A DNA stretch of 29,358 nucleotides. Source: JBOGIF01 sp050742415. Its GTDB lineage: Bacteria; Actinomycetota; Acidimicrobiia; Acidimicrobiales; AC-14. The number at the start of each line of letters is the position of its first letter. Position 1 is the first letter of the stretch. Below the pieces are notes generated by a model that had not been told where the DNA came from, ran no database searches, and saw nothing but the letters and a program-made list of their open reading frames with translations. The stretch is from the NCBI GenBank assembly GCA_050742415.1, contig JBOGIF010000176.1:1-29358 (forward strand). The letters are read 5' to 3'. Positions 16,102 through 24,415 of the stretch are shown piece after piece. Both the position numbers and the translations under genes were made by a program.

Positions 16102-16605
16102 CTACGGCGTTGTGGCGCTCTCGACCAGGATCGCCTCTATCTGGCCCATTGCGGCGGCCATGCCCTCCTCCATGCCCATCGACACAAGCTGCTCCATCGC
16201 CTGAAGCGACGGGAATTGCGTCTCGATGGCCATGAGCGTGCCACCGCCGTCGCGCTCCGTCAGGGTGACGACCGCGGTCGTTATGGGCATCGCGTCGTTT
16301 GGCTTGCCGGCGTCGTCGGCAAACCCGTCCCTCAGCTCCAGCCGGTTCGGCGGCTCGACGGCGAGTATTTCCCACCAGCCTTGGTGCCTGTCGCCGTCGG
16401 GCCCGGTCATGAAGTATGTGACCCGCCCGCCCGGCGTGAGGTCGTGGTCCACGACGGTGGCGGGGTAGGTCGGCGGGCCCCACCAACGCTCGAGCTGTCG
16501 CGGGTCAGCCCACAGCTGCCAGGCGCGCTCGACGGTGGCGTCGAGCTCGGCGGTGATCATCATGGTGAGGGCCTCGGGGTCCTTGCGGACGCTCGTGACG
16601 GTCAT
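16102..16605 (-). CDS. SRPBCC (AHSA1-type) protein
   Basis: This is a 167-residue START-like lipid/ligand-binding fold of the AHSA1 group. Residues 17-45 read TAELDATVERAWQLWADPRQ, then LERWWGPPTYPATV, the classic start; VTYFMTGPDGDRHQGWWEIL and the C-terminal helix (MEEGMAAAMGQIEAIL) complete the fold. It overlaps the ArsR gene by four bases (ATGA), the standard ArsR-SRPBCC pair of actinobacteria. The ligand of such proteins is generally unknown; they bind hydrophobic molecules in the cytoplasm. The ATG at 16605 is fixed by the overlap. Confidence 0.92.
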   Translation of the reverse strand: MTVTSVRKDPEALTMMITAELDATVERAWQLWADPRQLERWWGPPTYPATVVDHDLTPGGRVTYFMTGPDGDRHQGWWEILAVEPPNRLELRDGFADDAGKPNDAMPITTAVVTLTERDGGGTLMAIETQFPSLQAMEQLVSMGMEEGMAAAMGQIEAILVESATTP

Positions 16606-16955
16606 GGGTTCGGTCCTCCGTTGTGTTCGTCGGCGAGCATGTCGCCGATCCGGTCGATACGGGCCTTCCAGACGGCTTCCAACTGCTCGAGCAGCCGATA
16701 GGCCTTACGCATGGTTTCGATGTTGCCGCGGACGAGCTGCTCGCGGCCATTGCGCTGCTTGGTCACGAGCCCCGCACCCTCGAGCACGGCAACGTGCTTC
16801 TGTACGGCGGCGAAGCTCATCGGATAACGGCGGGCGAGGGCGGAGACGTTGTGCCGACCTTCCAGCGTGCGCAGGAGGATGTCACGGCGGGTGGCATCGG
16901 CGAGGGCGTGGAACACCCGGTCCGCCTGGTCCTTCGCCAGATTATCTACAACCAT
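16602..16955 (-). CDS. ArsR-family regulator
   Basis: The 117-residue winged-helix repressor starts DQADRVFHALADATRRDILL, with the recognition helix at RRYPMSFAAVQKHVAVLEGA and the wing at GLVTKQRNGREQLV. No metal-binding Cys motif is seen, as in the SRPBCC-linked subgroup whose inducer is unknown. ATG 16955 lies in the centre of a perfect inverted repeat (16942-16969) and about seven bases after a possible -10, so the mRNA may be leaderless. A GTG at 16973 would add six residues and cannot be excluded. Autorepression through the palindrome is inferred. Confidence 0.9.
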   Translation of the reverse strand: MVVDNLAKDQADRVFHALADATRRDILLRTLEGRHNVSALARRYPMSFAAVQKHVAVLEGAGLVTKQRNGREQLVRGNIETMRKAYRLLEQLEAVWKARIDRIGDMLADEHNGGPNP

Positions 16956-16969
16956 CGAGTTGTAGATAA
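16942..16969 (-). promoter_or_regulatory. operator-like inverted repeat over the arsR start
   Basis: Perfect 11-base arms TTATCTACAAC and GTTGTAGATAA are separated by six bases that contain the ArsR start codon. The upstream (minus) arm includes TATCTA as a possible -10, with TTGCAC 18 to 19 bases earlier. The repeat is AT-rich against the surrounding G+C-rich DNA. Binding by the ArsR protein would block both transcription and the start site. Confidence 0.65.
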
Positions 16970-16984
16970 GCACGGTCCTGCAAC

Positions 16985-17446
16985 GTGGTGCAAGGCCCTA
17001 CGGGAACGTTCTGGCTGCGCCGAAGACGGACCGCAGCTGCGGGGGCGATGGCCGAGCGGTTCCCCGACCTCGATCCGGCGGCCCTCGCCTTGCGTGCCGG
17101 AACCACCTGGCCCTCGTTCAGGTTCCTCCGAGGGGAGTGTGGGGCCGTCGGGCGTGCGGCCCACCCCCACGTCCTGCTCTCGGACGCCGATCGCAGCCGG
17201 TTCGTGTCCGACGAGACGAGGGCGTGGTTGACCGGCGCCGATCTGCGAGCCGTGCGTGGCGCGGTGCTGCACGACGGCATGCTCGTGGGGGCGTGGCGAC
17301 CGGAAGGCGCGGGACTTGTCGTCGAACATGGGGTCCAGCTGTCCAAGCGGACCCAGGCGTCGACCGCTGCAGAAAGTCGACGGATGCTCGAGTTCACTAC
17401 CGAGACAAAGCCCGCCGGCGAGGTTCGGCTCAGTCGGTCCGGCTGA
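16985..17446 (+). CDS. C-terminal fragment of an AlkZ-like winged-helix protein
   Basis: The frame encodes up to 153 residues from GTG 16985, with an ATG at 17048. Its last 100 residues match the end of the HTH_42 (AlkZ-like DNA glycosylase/DUF1006) family: HVLLSDADRSRFVSDET, then RAVRGAVLHDGMLVGAW and STAAESRRMLEF. Family members are about 350 to 400 residues; the first two thirds, with the winged helices, are missing. The N-terminal 45 residues are Arg/Ala-rich and unlike the family. It is best seen as a truncated gene, probably non-functional as a glycosylase. Its 3' end overlaps the convergent ABC permease gene by 17 bases. Confidence 0.55.
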   Translation: MVQGPTGTFWLRRRRTAAAGAMAERFPDLDPAALALRAGTTWPSFRFLRGECGAVGRAAHPHVLLSDADRSRFVSDETRAWLTGADLRAVRGAVLHDGMLVGAWRPEGAGLVVEHGVQLSKRTQASTAAESRRMLEFTTETKPAGEVRLSRSG

Positions 17447-18341
17447 AGCGCTTGACCGCGACCGCGAACACCAGCAGTCCCACGACGAAGAGGATCAGCA
17501 GCTGGAGGCCTATAGGCACCGTCCACCCATTCCATGTGAGCGCCCTGTCGAGCACGCTGGCCGCCTGCGGAGGAAGGTCGAGGTGTGAGAAGACCACGTG
17601 GCGCATGGGATGGACCGCGTAGGTCACCGGGTTCACCTTGGTGGCCAGCGCCAACCATGCCGGAAGCCCCGACGTGGGATAGAGGGCGCCCGACAGGAAC
17701 ATCATCGGCGTGATCACCGTCTGGATGACCGGCATGACGGACTGGATGTTCGCGACGCGGGCGCCGAGGAGCAGTCCTAGGGCGGTCAGTGTCAGCGAGG
17801 TGAGGAACAGGATGCCGAGCAGCTGGAGCATGAGCGCAACGGAGTAGGGGACGCCGGCGAGCCCGGCCATGGCCAGGATCACGATCGCCTGAGCGGTGGC
17901 GACGATGGCCCCGCCGATGCACTTGCCGGCCATGATCGAGGTCCTGGGAATCGGCGCCACGAGCATCTCCCGAAGGAACCCGAACTCGCGGTCCCACACC
18001 ACCGATACTCCGGAGAACACGGCGGTGAACATCACCGACGTGGCCAGAACTCCTGGGAACAGGAACGTCCGAAAATCGACCCCCTGCGACCCGGCCGACA
18101 CGACGCGGGACAGACCCGTTCCCAGCACGAACAGCCACAGCAGGGGCTGGACGAGCCCGGCGACCAGGCGCCGGCGGTCCTTGGCCCACCGGAGCAACTC
18201 CCGGTGGGTGACGATGCGGATGGCGCGCAGGTCGCTGCGCAGACCCGACGGCGCCAGCCGGATGGGGGTGACAGGAAGGCGGGCGGCGGGACCCGGCGCG
18301 TTGGGATCCACGTCGGTCTTGGTCCGTCCGTTCGTGGTCAT
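17430..18341 (-). CDS. ABC-2 type exporter permease (DrrB-like)
   Basis: This 303-residue inner-membrane permease has about six helices: LVAGLVQPLLWLFVLGTGL, FPGVLATSVMFTAVFSGVSV, IVATAQAIVILAMAGLAGV, LLGILFLTSLTLTALGLLLG, VIQTVITPMMFLSGALYP and LQLLILFVVGLLVFAVAV. The loop WDREFGFLREMLVAPIPR is the ABC-2 coupling signature. The start ATG 18341 follows GGAGGTGA, which also contains the stop of the ATPase gene, so the two are coupled. With the ATPase it forms an exporter of the daunorubicin-resistance type; the substrate (drug, lipid or polyketide) is unknown. The first 45 residues are a soluble Pro/Arg-rich leader. Confidence 0.92.
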   Translation of the reverse strand: MTTNGRTKTDVDPNAPGPAARLPVTPIRLAPSGLRSDLRAIRIVTHRELLRWAKDRRRLVAGLVQPLLWLFVLGTGLSRVVSAGSQGVDFRTFLFPGVLATSVMFTAVFSGVSVVWDREFGFLREMLVAPIPRTSIMAGKCIGGAIVATAQAIVILAMAGLAGVPYSVALMLQLLGILFLTSLTLTALGLLLGARVANIQSVMPVIQTVITPMMFLSGALYPTSGLPAWLALATKVNPVTYAVHPMRHVVFSHLDLPPQAASVLDRALTWNGWTVPIGLQLLILFVVGLLVFAVAVKRFSRTD

Positions 18342-18346
18342 GGGGT

Positions 18347-19330
18347 TCACCTCCGTGCCCTGAACATGGTGGCCAGGTCCGAGCCGCCCCCGCCTTCGGC
18401 GTCGCGGATCGTTCGCCCGGTATAGGTCATGAACACGTCGTCGAGCGTCGGTCGCGTGACGCTGACGGACTGCACGGGCACACCAAAGTCGGCGAGCAGT
18501 CGGGGGACGAACGCCTCTCCGTCGGCGACATTCAGCTCCAGTCCCGTTGCCCCAATCGACGCTTCGAGCCCGAACCGCTCGGAGATGGCCGACGCGGCGG
18601 CGGTGTCGTCGGCGGTCACCAGACGGACGCGGTCGGTGCCGATCGCCGCCTTGAGCGCCTGAGGGGTGTCGAGGGCGACGATCTGGCCGGCGTCCATGAT
18701 GGCGATGCGGTCGCAATGCTCCGCCTCGTCCATGTAATGGGTCGTGAGGAAGATGGTGAGATCCTCCTGTCTGCGAAGCTCGTCGAGGTACTCCCAGATC
18801 GACGCGCGTGTCTGGGGGTCGAGGCCCACCGTGGGCTCATCGAGGAAGAGCACCCTCGGTGAGTGGAGCAGGCCCCTGGCGATCTCCAGGCGCCGCTTCA
18901 TGCCACCCGAGTAGGTCTGGACCTCCTTGTCCCGCCGGTCCCACAGGCCGACCAGCTCGAGCACCTGTCGCATCCGGACGTCGAGCTCGTCGGACGGCAC
19001 GCCGTAGAGCTGGCCGTGGAACCGCAGGTTCTGGGCCCCGGTGAGATAGGTGTCGAGCGTCGAGTCCTGGAACACCAGCCCGATCTCTCGGCGAACCTCG
19101 TCGCGCTCGGTCGCCACGTCGTAGCCGGCCACCTCCGCCCGTCCGCCGGTCGGCCGCAGCAGTGTGCAGAGCATGTTGATGGTGGTCGACTTGCCTGCGC
19201 CGTTCGGCCCCAGGAACCCGAACGTCTCGCCAGCGGACACCTCGAAGTCGACACCACGGACGGCTTCGACGTCGCCGAACCGCTTCTCGAGCTTCTGCAC
19301 GAGGATGGCCGGTGGCCGCGCCGTCGTCAC
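18347..19330 (-). CDS. ABC exporter ATP-binding protein (DrrA-like)
   Basis: The 327-residue ATPase has Walker [10 protein letters not shown] at 41-49, Q-loop VFQDS at 86-90, signature [15 protein letters not shown] at 141-155, Walker [14 protein letters not shown] at 160-172 and the H-loop in [11 protein letters not shown]. The C-terminal extension (about 240-327; [18 protein letters not shown]) is the mark of the DrrA group. The start is GTG 19330, six bases after a TATAGT -10 element, implying a leaderless message. It is divergent from the MarR gene across 75 bases, so regulation by that MarR is likely. Confidence 0.95.
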   Translation of the reverse strand: MTTARPPAILVQKLEKRFGDVEAVRGVDFEVSAGETFGFLGPNGAGKSTTINMLCTLLRPTGGRAEVAGYDVATERDEVRREIGLVFQDSTLDTYLTGAQNLRFHGQLYGVPSDELDVRMRQVLELVGLWDRRDKEVQTYSGGMKRRLEIARGLLHSPRVLFLDEPTVGLDPQTRASIWEYLDELRRQEDLTIFLTTHYMDEAEHCDRIAIMDAGQIVALDTPQALKAAIGTDRVRLVTADDTAAASAISERFGLEASIGATGLELNVADGEAFVPRLLADFGVPVQSVSVTRPTLDDVFMTYTGRTIRDAEGGGGSDLATMFRARR

Positions 19331-19405
19331 GGCTCCACTATATACTTGGAAAGTCCTACTGTATAGAAAGCCTATGGAATACGGCAGCCGGCTAGGATGT
19401 AGCTC
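19331..19405. promoter_or_regulatory. divergent promoter region, ABC exporter / MarR
   Basis: The region is AT-rich in its left half. Minus strand: TATACA (19365-19360), 17 bases, TATAGT (19342-19337), then six bases to the exporter GTG. Plus strand: TAGGAT (19393-19398), seven bases before the MarR GTG. Imperfect symmetry CTATA...TATAG (19338-19342 and 19362-19366) and ACTT-GGA-AAGT (19344-19354) lies between the minus -35 and -10, a sensible place for a MarR operator. Confidence 0.5.
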
Positions 19406-19879
19406 GTGAGAGGTGAAGGCGACGAGCGCCCGATCGACGCGTGCTCAGGGGTCTTCCTCCTGGCCAGGGAGCTGCGCCGTCACATCTCCGATCTGATGGC
19501 CGAGGACCAGTGGGCGACCTCCGCCGGCTTCCGCCCACCCTGCATGGGGGCACTGGCGGTGATCGCGGCGCGCCAGCCGGTCTCCCAACGAGAGATCAGT
19601 GATCGCCTCGGCGTGGATGCCAGCGACATGGTCGGTGTTGTCGATGTCCTGGAGTCGGCCGGGCTGGTCGAGCGCCGCCGTGATCCCGAAGACCGACGCC
19701 GACATGCCGTCGTGCTCACCGCCCAGGGTGAAAGCGCTGCTCGTCACTTCGAGGTCCTGAGAGCGGAGGCCGAGGCCCGCGCCCTTTCGGCTCTCGACCC
19801 TGAAGAGCGTCGCCTGCTGGCCGACCTGCTCGGCCGGGCCTTGGGGCGAGATCCCCTCGCGGCCGCCGACGGGCGCTAG
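19406..19879 (+). CDS. MarR-family regulator
   Basis: This is a 157-residue winged-helix dimer. Residues 15-40 are the first dimerisation helix; PVSQREISDRLGVDASDMVG (about 59-78) is the helix-turn-helix; VDVLESAGLVERRRDPEDRR and RHAVVLTAQGE are the recognition-linked helix and the wing with the D-x-R-x-R signature. A C-terminal helix closes the dimer. The start is GTG 19406, seven bases after TAGGAT. Placed back to back with a DrrAB-type exporter, it is probably its ligand-released repressor. Confidence 0.92.
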   Translation: MRGEGDERPIDACSGVFLLARELRRHISDLMAEDQWATSAGFRPPCMGALAVIAARQPVSQREISDRLGVDASDMVGVVDVLESAGLVERRRDPEDRRRHAVVLTAQGESAARHFEVLRAEAEARALSALDPEERRLLADLLGRALGRDPLAAADGR

Positions 19880-19915
19880 CCCCGTCCTTCGCACATGGCG
19901 GTCGCCGCACCGGAA

Positions 19916-19950
19916 CGGGCTTGGCCGGGGCACACGGAGCGTCAAGCCCG
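19916..19950. terminator. hairpin between convergent marR and amine oxidase genes
   Basis: Eight-base arms CGGGCTTG (19916-19923) and CAAGCCCG (19943-19950) flank a 19-base G+C-rich loop in the 91-base gap between two convergent genes. There is no T-run. It may act as a bidirectional terminator. Confidence 0.35.
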
Positions 19951-19970
19951 GGCGCTCGACCCCGAACGCC

Positions 19971-21053
19971 TCAGCCGGCCGCGGCCAGCACCTGCTCCAC
20001 CGCTCGACGGCCCGACAGCACGGCGCCCTCCATGTGGCCTCCGCCCTCGACGACGGTCTCGGCGCCGGCCCATACCAAGCGGCCAGCCCACAACGGCCGG
20101 CCGAGGGCGGGTTGGCCGTACGCCGCCGTCTCGCCACCCAGCCACACGACTGTGTCGTTGGTATTGGGATCGCTCGACCAGTCCCGCTCGAAGTACTGCA
20201 CGGGATCGGCCGCCGCCGGCCCGAACAGTCGCCCGAGCTGCTCGAGGACGCGCTCGACCCGCTCGCCGGGAGGCAGGTCGCGCCAGAAATGATCGGCCGA
20301 TACGAAGCCCCAGAGCCCGATCCCTTCCCCGTCGTCGGTGCAGGCATCGTGGACCTCGGTCAACGGTCCCATCTGGCTGAAGGCGCGCCCCGACCGTCCC
20401 GCGGCTCGCCAGAAGGACTCCTCGTACACGGCCACGCACTTGAGAGCGGTGGCCATCCAGGTGGGGGTTGCCTCCATCGCCGCCGACACGTCCTGAGGTA
20501 GAGGCGGCTCGAAGCTGACGCGGCCCACCAGCCGCGGTGGCACCGCCACCACGACGAAGTCAGCGGAGAGCTCCGAGGGGCCGGACCCGGTCGCCGTGAT
20601 CTCCAAGTCGAGCCGTCCTGCCCGGTCGGCAATGCGTGACACGGTGGACCCGAGGTGCAGCGCGCCGGGCTCCAGCCGGTCGGCGAGCCGGCGCGCCAGC
20701 TGCTCCGCCCCGCCGGTCCATCGCCGCTCGGCCGGTTCCGGCCGTGGCAGATCAACGGCCTGCGGCTGGCGTCCCTCGGCGTCCTCGACCACGGCTTGGC
20801 CATCCAGGAACTGGGGGAACGCCGCCAACCCCACGTCCAGCGCGAGCGACTCCACTGCCCGCTGACCGGCCCAGTGCCAGGTGGCCCCCAGGTCGAACCA
20901 GGCGTTGGGGGCCAACCCCTCGGGCCGCACGGTGGAGAGCCTTCCTCCCACCCGACCGCGAGCCTCCACCACGGTGACGGCCATCCCAGCGGAGCGCAGG
21001 GCATCGGCGGCGGTGAGGCCGGCCAAACCGCCGCCCACGACCACGACGTCCAC
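19971..21053 (-). CDS. FAD-dependent amine oxidase family protein
   Basis: The 360-residue flavoprotein begins at once with the FAD-binding fold: VVVVGGGLAGLTAADALRSA (about 3-22), VVEARGRVGGRLST (about 28-41), and near the end LVWAGAETVVEGGGHMEGAV with the usual closing A-V-x-S-G-R-R-A-V. It lacks the length of classical monoamine oxidases (about 450) but keeps both FAD motifs. The substrate is unknown; polyamines, aromatic amines or a carotenoid-type desaturation are all possible. GTG 21053 was chosen because it lies one base after the MMPL stop (TGAGGTG) and gives the expected N-terminus; longer in-frame sequence lies inside the MMPL gene. It is the last gene of the unit. Confidence 0.88.
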   Translation of the reverse strand: MDVVVVGGGLAGLTAADALRSAGMAVTVVEARGRVGGRLSTVRPEGLAPNAWFDLGATWHWAGQRAVESLALDVGLAAFPQFLDGQAVVEDAEGRQPQAVDLPRPEPAERRWTGGAEQLARRLADRLEPGALHLGSTVSRIADRAGRLDLEITATGSGPSELSADFVVVAVPPRLVGRVSFEPPLPQDVSAAMEATPTWMATALKCVAVYEESFWRAAGRSGRAFSQMGPLTEVHDACTDDGEGIGLWGFVSADHFWRDLPPGERVERVLEQLGRLFGPAAADPVQYFERDWSSDPNTNDTVVWLGGETAAYGQPALGRPLWAGRLVWAGAETVVEGGGHMEGAVLSGRRAVEQVLAAAG

Positions 21054-21054
21054 C

Positions 21055-23340
21055 TCAGGCGGCGAGGTCGGGCTGAGCGTCGACCTGAACCTTCGGGAGC
21101 CTGCGGTCGAGCCATGCCGGCAGCCACCAGTTGAGGTCGCCGAGAAGCTCCATGGTTGCGGGCACCAGCAGCAGGCGCACGATGGTCGCGTCGATGAGCA
21201 CGGCCATCGAGAGGCCCACGCCGAAGAGCTTGACCACACGGTCAGCCTCACCCAGAAAGCTTCCGAAGACGACGACCATGATGGCGGCGGCGGCACTTAT
21301 CACCCGGGCGGTCGAGGCCAACCCGTCGGCCACCGATGTCCGGCTGTCCCCGGTGCGCTCCCACGCCTCACGTATCCGTGACAGGAGGAAGACCTCGTAG
21401 TCCATGGACAGGCCGAACACGATGGCAAAGAGCATCATCGGCACGAAGGGCTCGATCGGGGCGCCGGCGATCCCGAGCAGGTCACCGCCCCAGCCCCATT
21501 GGAAGACGGCAACCACGATGCCGTAAGCCGCTCCCATGGACAGCAGGTTCATGACCACCGCTTTGAGGGGGACCAACACCGATCGGAACACGACCATGAG
21601 CAGCAGGAACGACACCGCCAGCACCGCGGCGAAGAACCACGGCAGCCTGGCGGCCAGGTACTCGGTGAAGTCGACCCCGATGGCGACCCCGCCGGCGACG
21701 GCGACGTCGAGCCCCGCATCGGCGGTGGCCGACGGGAGTACGGCGGAGCGGAGGCGGCTGACGAGCTCTGCGGTGGCCCTGTCCTGGGGCGCGGTCCGCG
21801 GGATGACTCGCCAGAGCACCGCCGTCGGGCTCGCCTGGTCGTTGGTGATCGGCCCGACCACCTGTGCCACGCCTGGGTCGCGCCGTAAGGCGCCGGCTAC
21901 GGCTTCGAGCTTGGTGCGGTCGGTCTCAGGGGCCACCTCGCTGGCCAGGATGAGCGGGCCGTTGAACCCAGGACCGAAGCCTTCAGCCAGGAGGTCGTAG
22001 GCCTGACGGGTGGTGGTGTCCGCCGGGTAGTTGCCCTCGTCGGAGAACCCCAGCCGCAGACCCAAGAGGGGTGTGGCGAGGGTCACGACAACGGCGATCC
22101 CGACGACCACGGCCGTCCAGGGCCGGTGCTGTATGAGCCTGCTCCAGCGGTAGGCCACCGTCTCGCGTAAGGGCTTGGGAGGTCGGTTGAGCACCTGCTG
22201 GCGCAGCGGCGCCACCGCGAAGCTGGCCAGCACCACGACCACCGCCACCGGTAACGCCACCACCAGCACGGCGATCCCTAGCCCGGCTCCGATGAGGGTG
22301 ACAGCGACCAGCCCGGCGGCGATGAGACCTCGCCTCCTGGTGACCTCGACACGGCCAGCGGCGAAGCCCAACAGGGCTGGGAGAAGGGTGAGCGACGCCA
22401 GCATCGTCATGGCGACCACCACCGCCGCTCCGATCGCCAGGCCGGAGATGAAGCTGAGCTGCATGATGAGCATGCCCATCAGGGAGATGACCACGGTTGT
22501 GCCGGCGAACAGCACTGCCCGCCCGGCGGTCGCCATGGCGCCCAGCGTCGATGCCTCGAAGCCGAGTCCCTTGTGCAGGTTCTCGCGGAACCGGGTGACT
22601 ATGAAGAGCGCATAGTCGATGCCGACTCCGAGGCCGATCATGATGCCGATCGTCGACGCGAAGTCCGGCATGCTGACCACCCGGGACAGCAGCCCGGCGA
22701 TCATCGTCCCGGAGGCGATCCCCGCGAGGGCGACGCCGATGGGCAGGCCCATGGCCAGGACGGAGCCGAAGGCGATGATCAGGATGACGATGGCGAAGCC
22801 GAGGCCGAGGGCCTCCGACGACGGCACTTCGAACGCCGCGAAGGCGGCACCGCCCAGCTCGATCCGAAGACCTTCCACGGTCGGCATGGCTTCTCTGATC
22901 CTGCGGCCGACCTCCGCGGTCTGCTCGAACGTAGCGTCGGACGCGGCCGCGACGCCGGCGTACGTGATCTTGCCGGCACCCTCGCCGCGGTCGGAGATCT
23001 GGGCTTCATTCTCCGGCGCGTAAGGGCTGGTGACCGATTGCACGCCGGGCATCCTGGCCACCTCGGCGAGGAAGCCCTCCATGGGCTGCCGAACCTGAGG
23101 GTCGTTGACCCCGCGCTCGGCGCGGAAGACGATGTTGCCGACCTGACCGGCGCCCTGCCCGCCGAACCTGGCGTCGAGGATGTCGATGCCGCGCTTGCTC
23201 TCGACGTTGGGCAGCGTGAAGTCCGAGCGGTAGCCCGTCCCGACTGCACCCGTCACGGCTCCCAGGATCACGACACCGAGAACCCAGGCGAGCACCACTC
23301 GGCCACGACGGCGGAAGCAGACCTCGGCTAGACGCTTCAT
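21055..23340 (-). CDS. MMPL/RND-family membrane transporter
   Basis: This 761-residue inner-membrane transporter has two RND halves. Each begins with one helix, then an extracytoplasmic domain (about 40-170 and about 430-560), then a helix bundle. The proton-relay motifs are G-I-D-Y at 240-243 and S-M-D-Y with Asp647-Tyr648, both complete. MMPL proteins export lipids or small hydrophobic molecules in actinobacteria. The length is at the short end, like ActII-3-type members, with no long cytoplasmic tail. It starts one base after the VOC gene stop (TGAGATG) and stops one base before the amine oxidase GTG, so all three are coupled. The substrate may be the product of, or poison handled by, its neighbours. 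Confidence 0.93.
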   Translation of the reverse strand: MKRLAEVCFRRRGRVVLAWVLGVVILGAVTGAVGTGYRSDFTLPNVESKRGIDILDARFGGQGAGQVGNIVFRAERGVNDPQVRQPMEGFLAEVARMPGVQSVTSPYAPENEAQISDRGEGAGKITYAGVAAASDATFEQTAEVGRRIREAMPTVEGLRIELGGAAFAAFEVPSSEALGLGFAIVILIIAFGSVLAMGLPIGVALAGIASGTMIAGLLSRVVSMPDFASTIGIMIGLGVGIDYALFIVTRFRENLHKGLGFEASTLGAMATAGRAVLFAGTTVVISLMGMLIMQLSFISGLAIGAAVVVAMTMLASLTLLPALLGFAAGRVEVTRRRGLIAAGLVAVTLIGAGLGIAVLVVALPVAVVVVLASFAVAPLRQQVLNRPPKPLRETVAYRWSRLIQHRPWTAVVVGIAVVVTLATPLLGLRLGFSDEGNYPADTTTRQAYDLLAEGFGPGFNGPLILASEVAPETDRTKLEAVAGALRRDPGVAQVVGPITNDQASPTAVLWRVIPRTAPQDRATAELVSRLRSAVLPSATADAGLDVAVAGGVAIGVDFTEYLAARLPWFFAAVLAVSFLLLMVVFRSVLVPLKAVVMNLLSMGAAYGIVVAVFQWGWGGDLLGIAGAPIEPFVPMMLFAIVFGLSMDYEVFLLSRIREAWERTGDSRTSVADGLASTARVISAAAAIMVVVFGSFLGEADRVVKLFGVGLSMAVLIDATIVRLLLVPATMELLGDLNWWLPAWLDRRLPKVQVDAQPDLAA

Positions 23341-23341
23341 C

Positions 23342-23761
23342 TCACGAGGTCGCGGCAGGTGCCTCGGCGTTGACCATCCACGGTGTCCCGAACCGATCGA
23401 CGCACATGCCGAACATCGGCGACCAGAAGGTCTCGGCGATCGGCAACGTTACCTTTCCGCCGTCTGCCAACGCCTCGAACACACGCTTGGCCTCGGCGAC
23501 GTCGGCAACTGCGTAGTTGACCTGCATCCCGTGCACCGGGCCGAAGCTGTCAGTGCTCTGATCGTCGGAGGCCATCAGGAGATTGCCGTCGAACATCAAC
23601 GCGGCATGCATGATCAGCTCGGCCTGAGCGGCCGGAACCGGTTCGTCCGACGGCATGTCCTTCATCGGCAGCAGGACGAGCTCGCCCCCGAAGATCTCCT
23701 GGTACCGCGTGAACGCCTCGCGGCAGTTGCCGCCGAAGAACAGGTACGGGTGAAAGGCCAT
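23342..23761 (-). CDS. PhnB-like VOC-fold protein
   Basis: The 139-residue protein reads HPYLFFGGNCREAFTRYQEI then FGGELVLLPMKDMP, the start of the PhnB/YjdN (3-demethylubiquinone methyltransferase-like) VOC group, and ends with the WSPMFGMCVDRFGTPWMVN strand. Such proteins are small dimers of unknown substrate. ATG 23761 follows AGGAGG with good spacing. The upstream frame runs to 23965 but is Pro/Ser-rich and unlike the family. It is the first gene of the VOC-MMPL-amine oxidase unit. Confidence 0.9.
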   Translation of the reverse strand: MAFHPYLFFGGNCREAFTRYQEIFGGELVLLPMKDMPSDEPVPAAQAELIMHAALMFDGNLLMASDDQSTDSFGPVHGMQVNYAVADVAEAKRVFEALADGGKVTLPIAETFWSPMFGMCVDRFGTPWMVNAEAPAATS

Positions 23762-24029
23762 CGGTTCCTCCTGGGTCAGGGGTGAGGTGAGTATCTCCCG
23801 ATCCGACGGCCCCGGCCACGAGAACTCATCGCCCGGTACGCTCGCGCTGCCCGTCGTACGATCCTCGGTGTACGGGAGCGTGGAGATGAGCAGTCCCAAC
23901 GGTGCCGGAACCGGACGGGTCGCGGGCAGGGCGGCGCCGCTTCCGTTCTTCGTGGCCGGCCACATCGCGGTACGGACCTTGATCGGGCTACCCGCGTAGG
24001 CGCTCGGTTGGGGCCCCGGCGCCTGCTGT
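23762..24029. other. intergenic region upstream of the VOC-MMPL unit
   Basis: There are 268 bases between two minus-strand genes. No gene is supported: the reading frames here are Pro/Ser/Gly-rich and have no family resemblance. The promoter of the VOC-MMPL-oxidase unit should lie here, but I saw no convincing -35/-10 pair and no terminator hairpin with a T-run. Confidence 0.4.
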
Positions 24030-24407
24030 TCAGGCTCGTTCGGCCTCGAGGTCAGCGATCCGTCGTTCCAGCTCGCCTAGCCGCTCGTGGAGCAGCACGA
24101 CCTCGGCTTCCATGGTGAGGGCTTTCGCGGCTCGTCGCTGAAGCCGGGGCGATTGCTGGGCCCGGTCGATCACCGCGTCGAGAGACACCATCCGCTGCGG
24201 GCCGTGCCGGCTGTCGACCAGGCGAGAAGGCACCTGGCCGCTGCGGAACCACGAGCGCAGTGCCGACCGAGACACGCCCACCCGGAATTCGGCGTCCGCC
24301 AGGCTGATCCAGGTAGGAGTCGCAGCAGTGGCCTCCACCTCCCAGGCCGGCGTCAGCTCGTCCCAGGGGACGCGGTCAGCCTCGGCAGCGCTGTCATCCT
24401 GGTCCAT
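24030..24407 (-). CDS. helix-turn-helix protein with C-terminal coiled coil
   Basis: The product has 125 residues. An acidic N-terminus (1-30) precedes a MerR/excisionase-like helix-turn-helix at about 34-83 (WISLADAEFRVGVSRSALRS, WFRSGQVPSRLV, MVSLDAVIDRA). Residues 98-124 form a Leu/Glu/Arg heptad coiled coil (EVVLLHERLGELERRIADLE), suited to dimerisation. There is no effector domain. It is divergent from the Clp N-domain gene across 47 bases that contain a GACCCT/AGGGTC inverted repeat; control of itself and that gene is a reasonable inference. The start ATG 24407 has no clear ribosome site. Confidence 0.7.
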   Translation of the reverse strand: MDQDDSAAEADRVPWDELTPAWEVEATAATPTWISLADAEFRVGVSRSALRSWFRSGQVPSRLVDSRHGPQRMVSLDAVIDRAQQSPRLQRRAAKALTMEAEVVLLHERLGELERRIADLEAERA

Positions 24408-24415
24408 CCGGATCT

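Noticed and set aside
23762..23965. N-terminal extension of the PhnB-like gene, or a plus-strand gene in the same place
   Set aside because: The ribosome site AGGAGG just before ATG 23761 and the family N-terminus fix the start; the flanking frames look non-coding.
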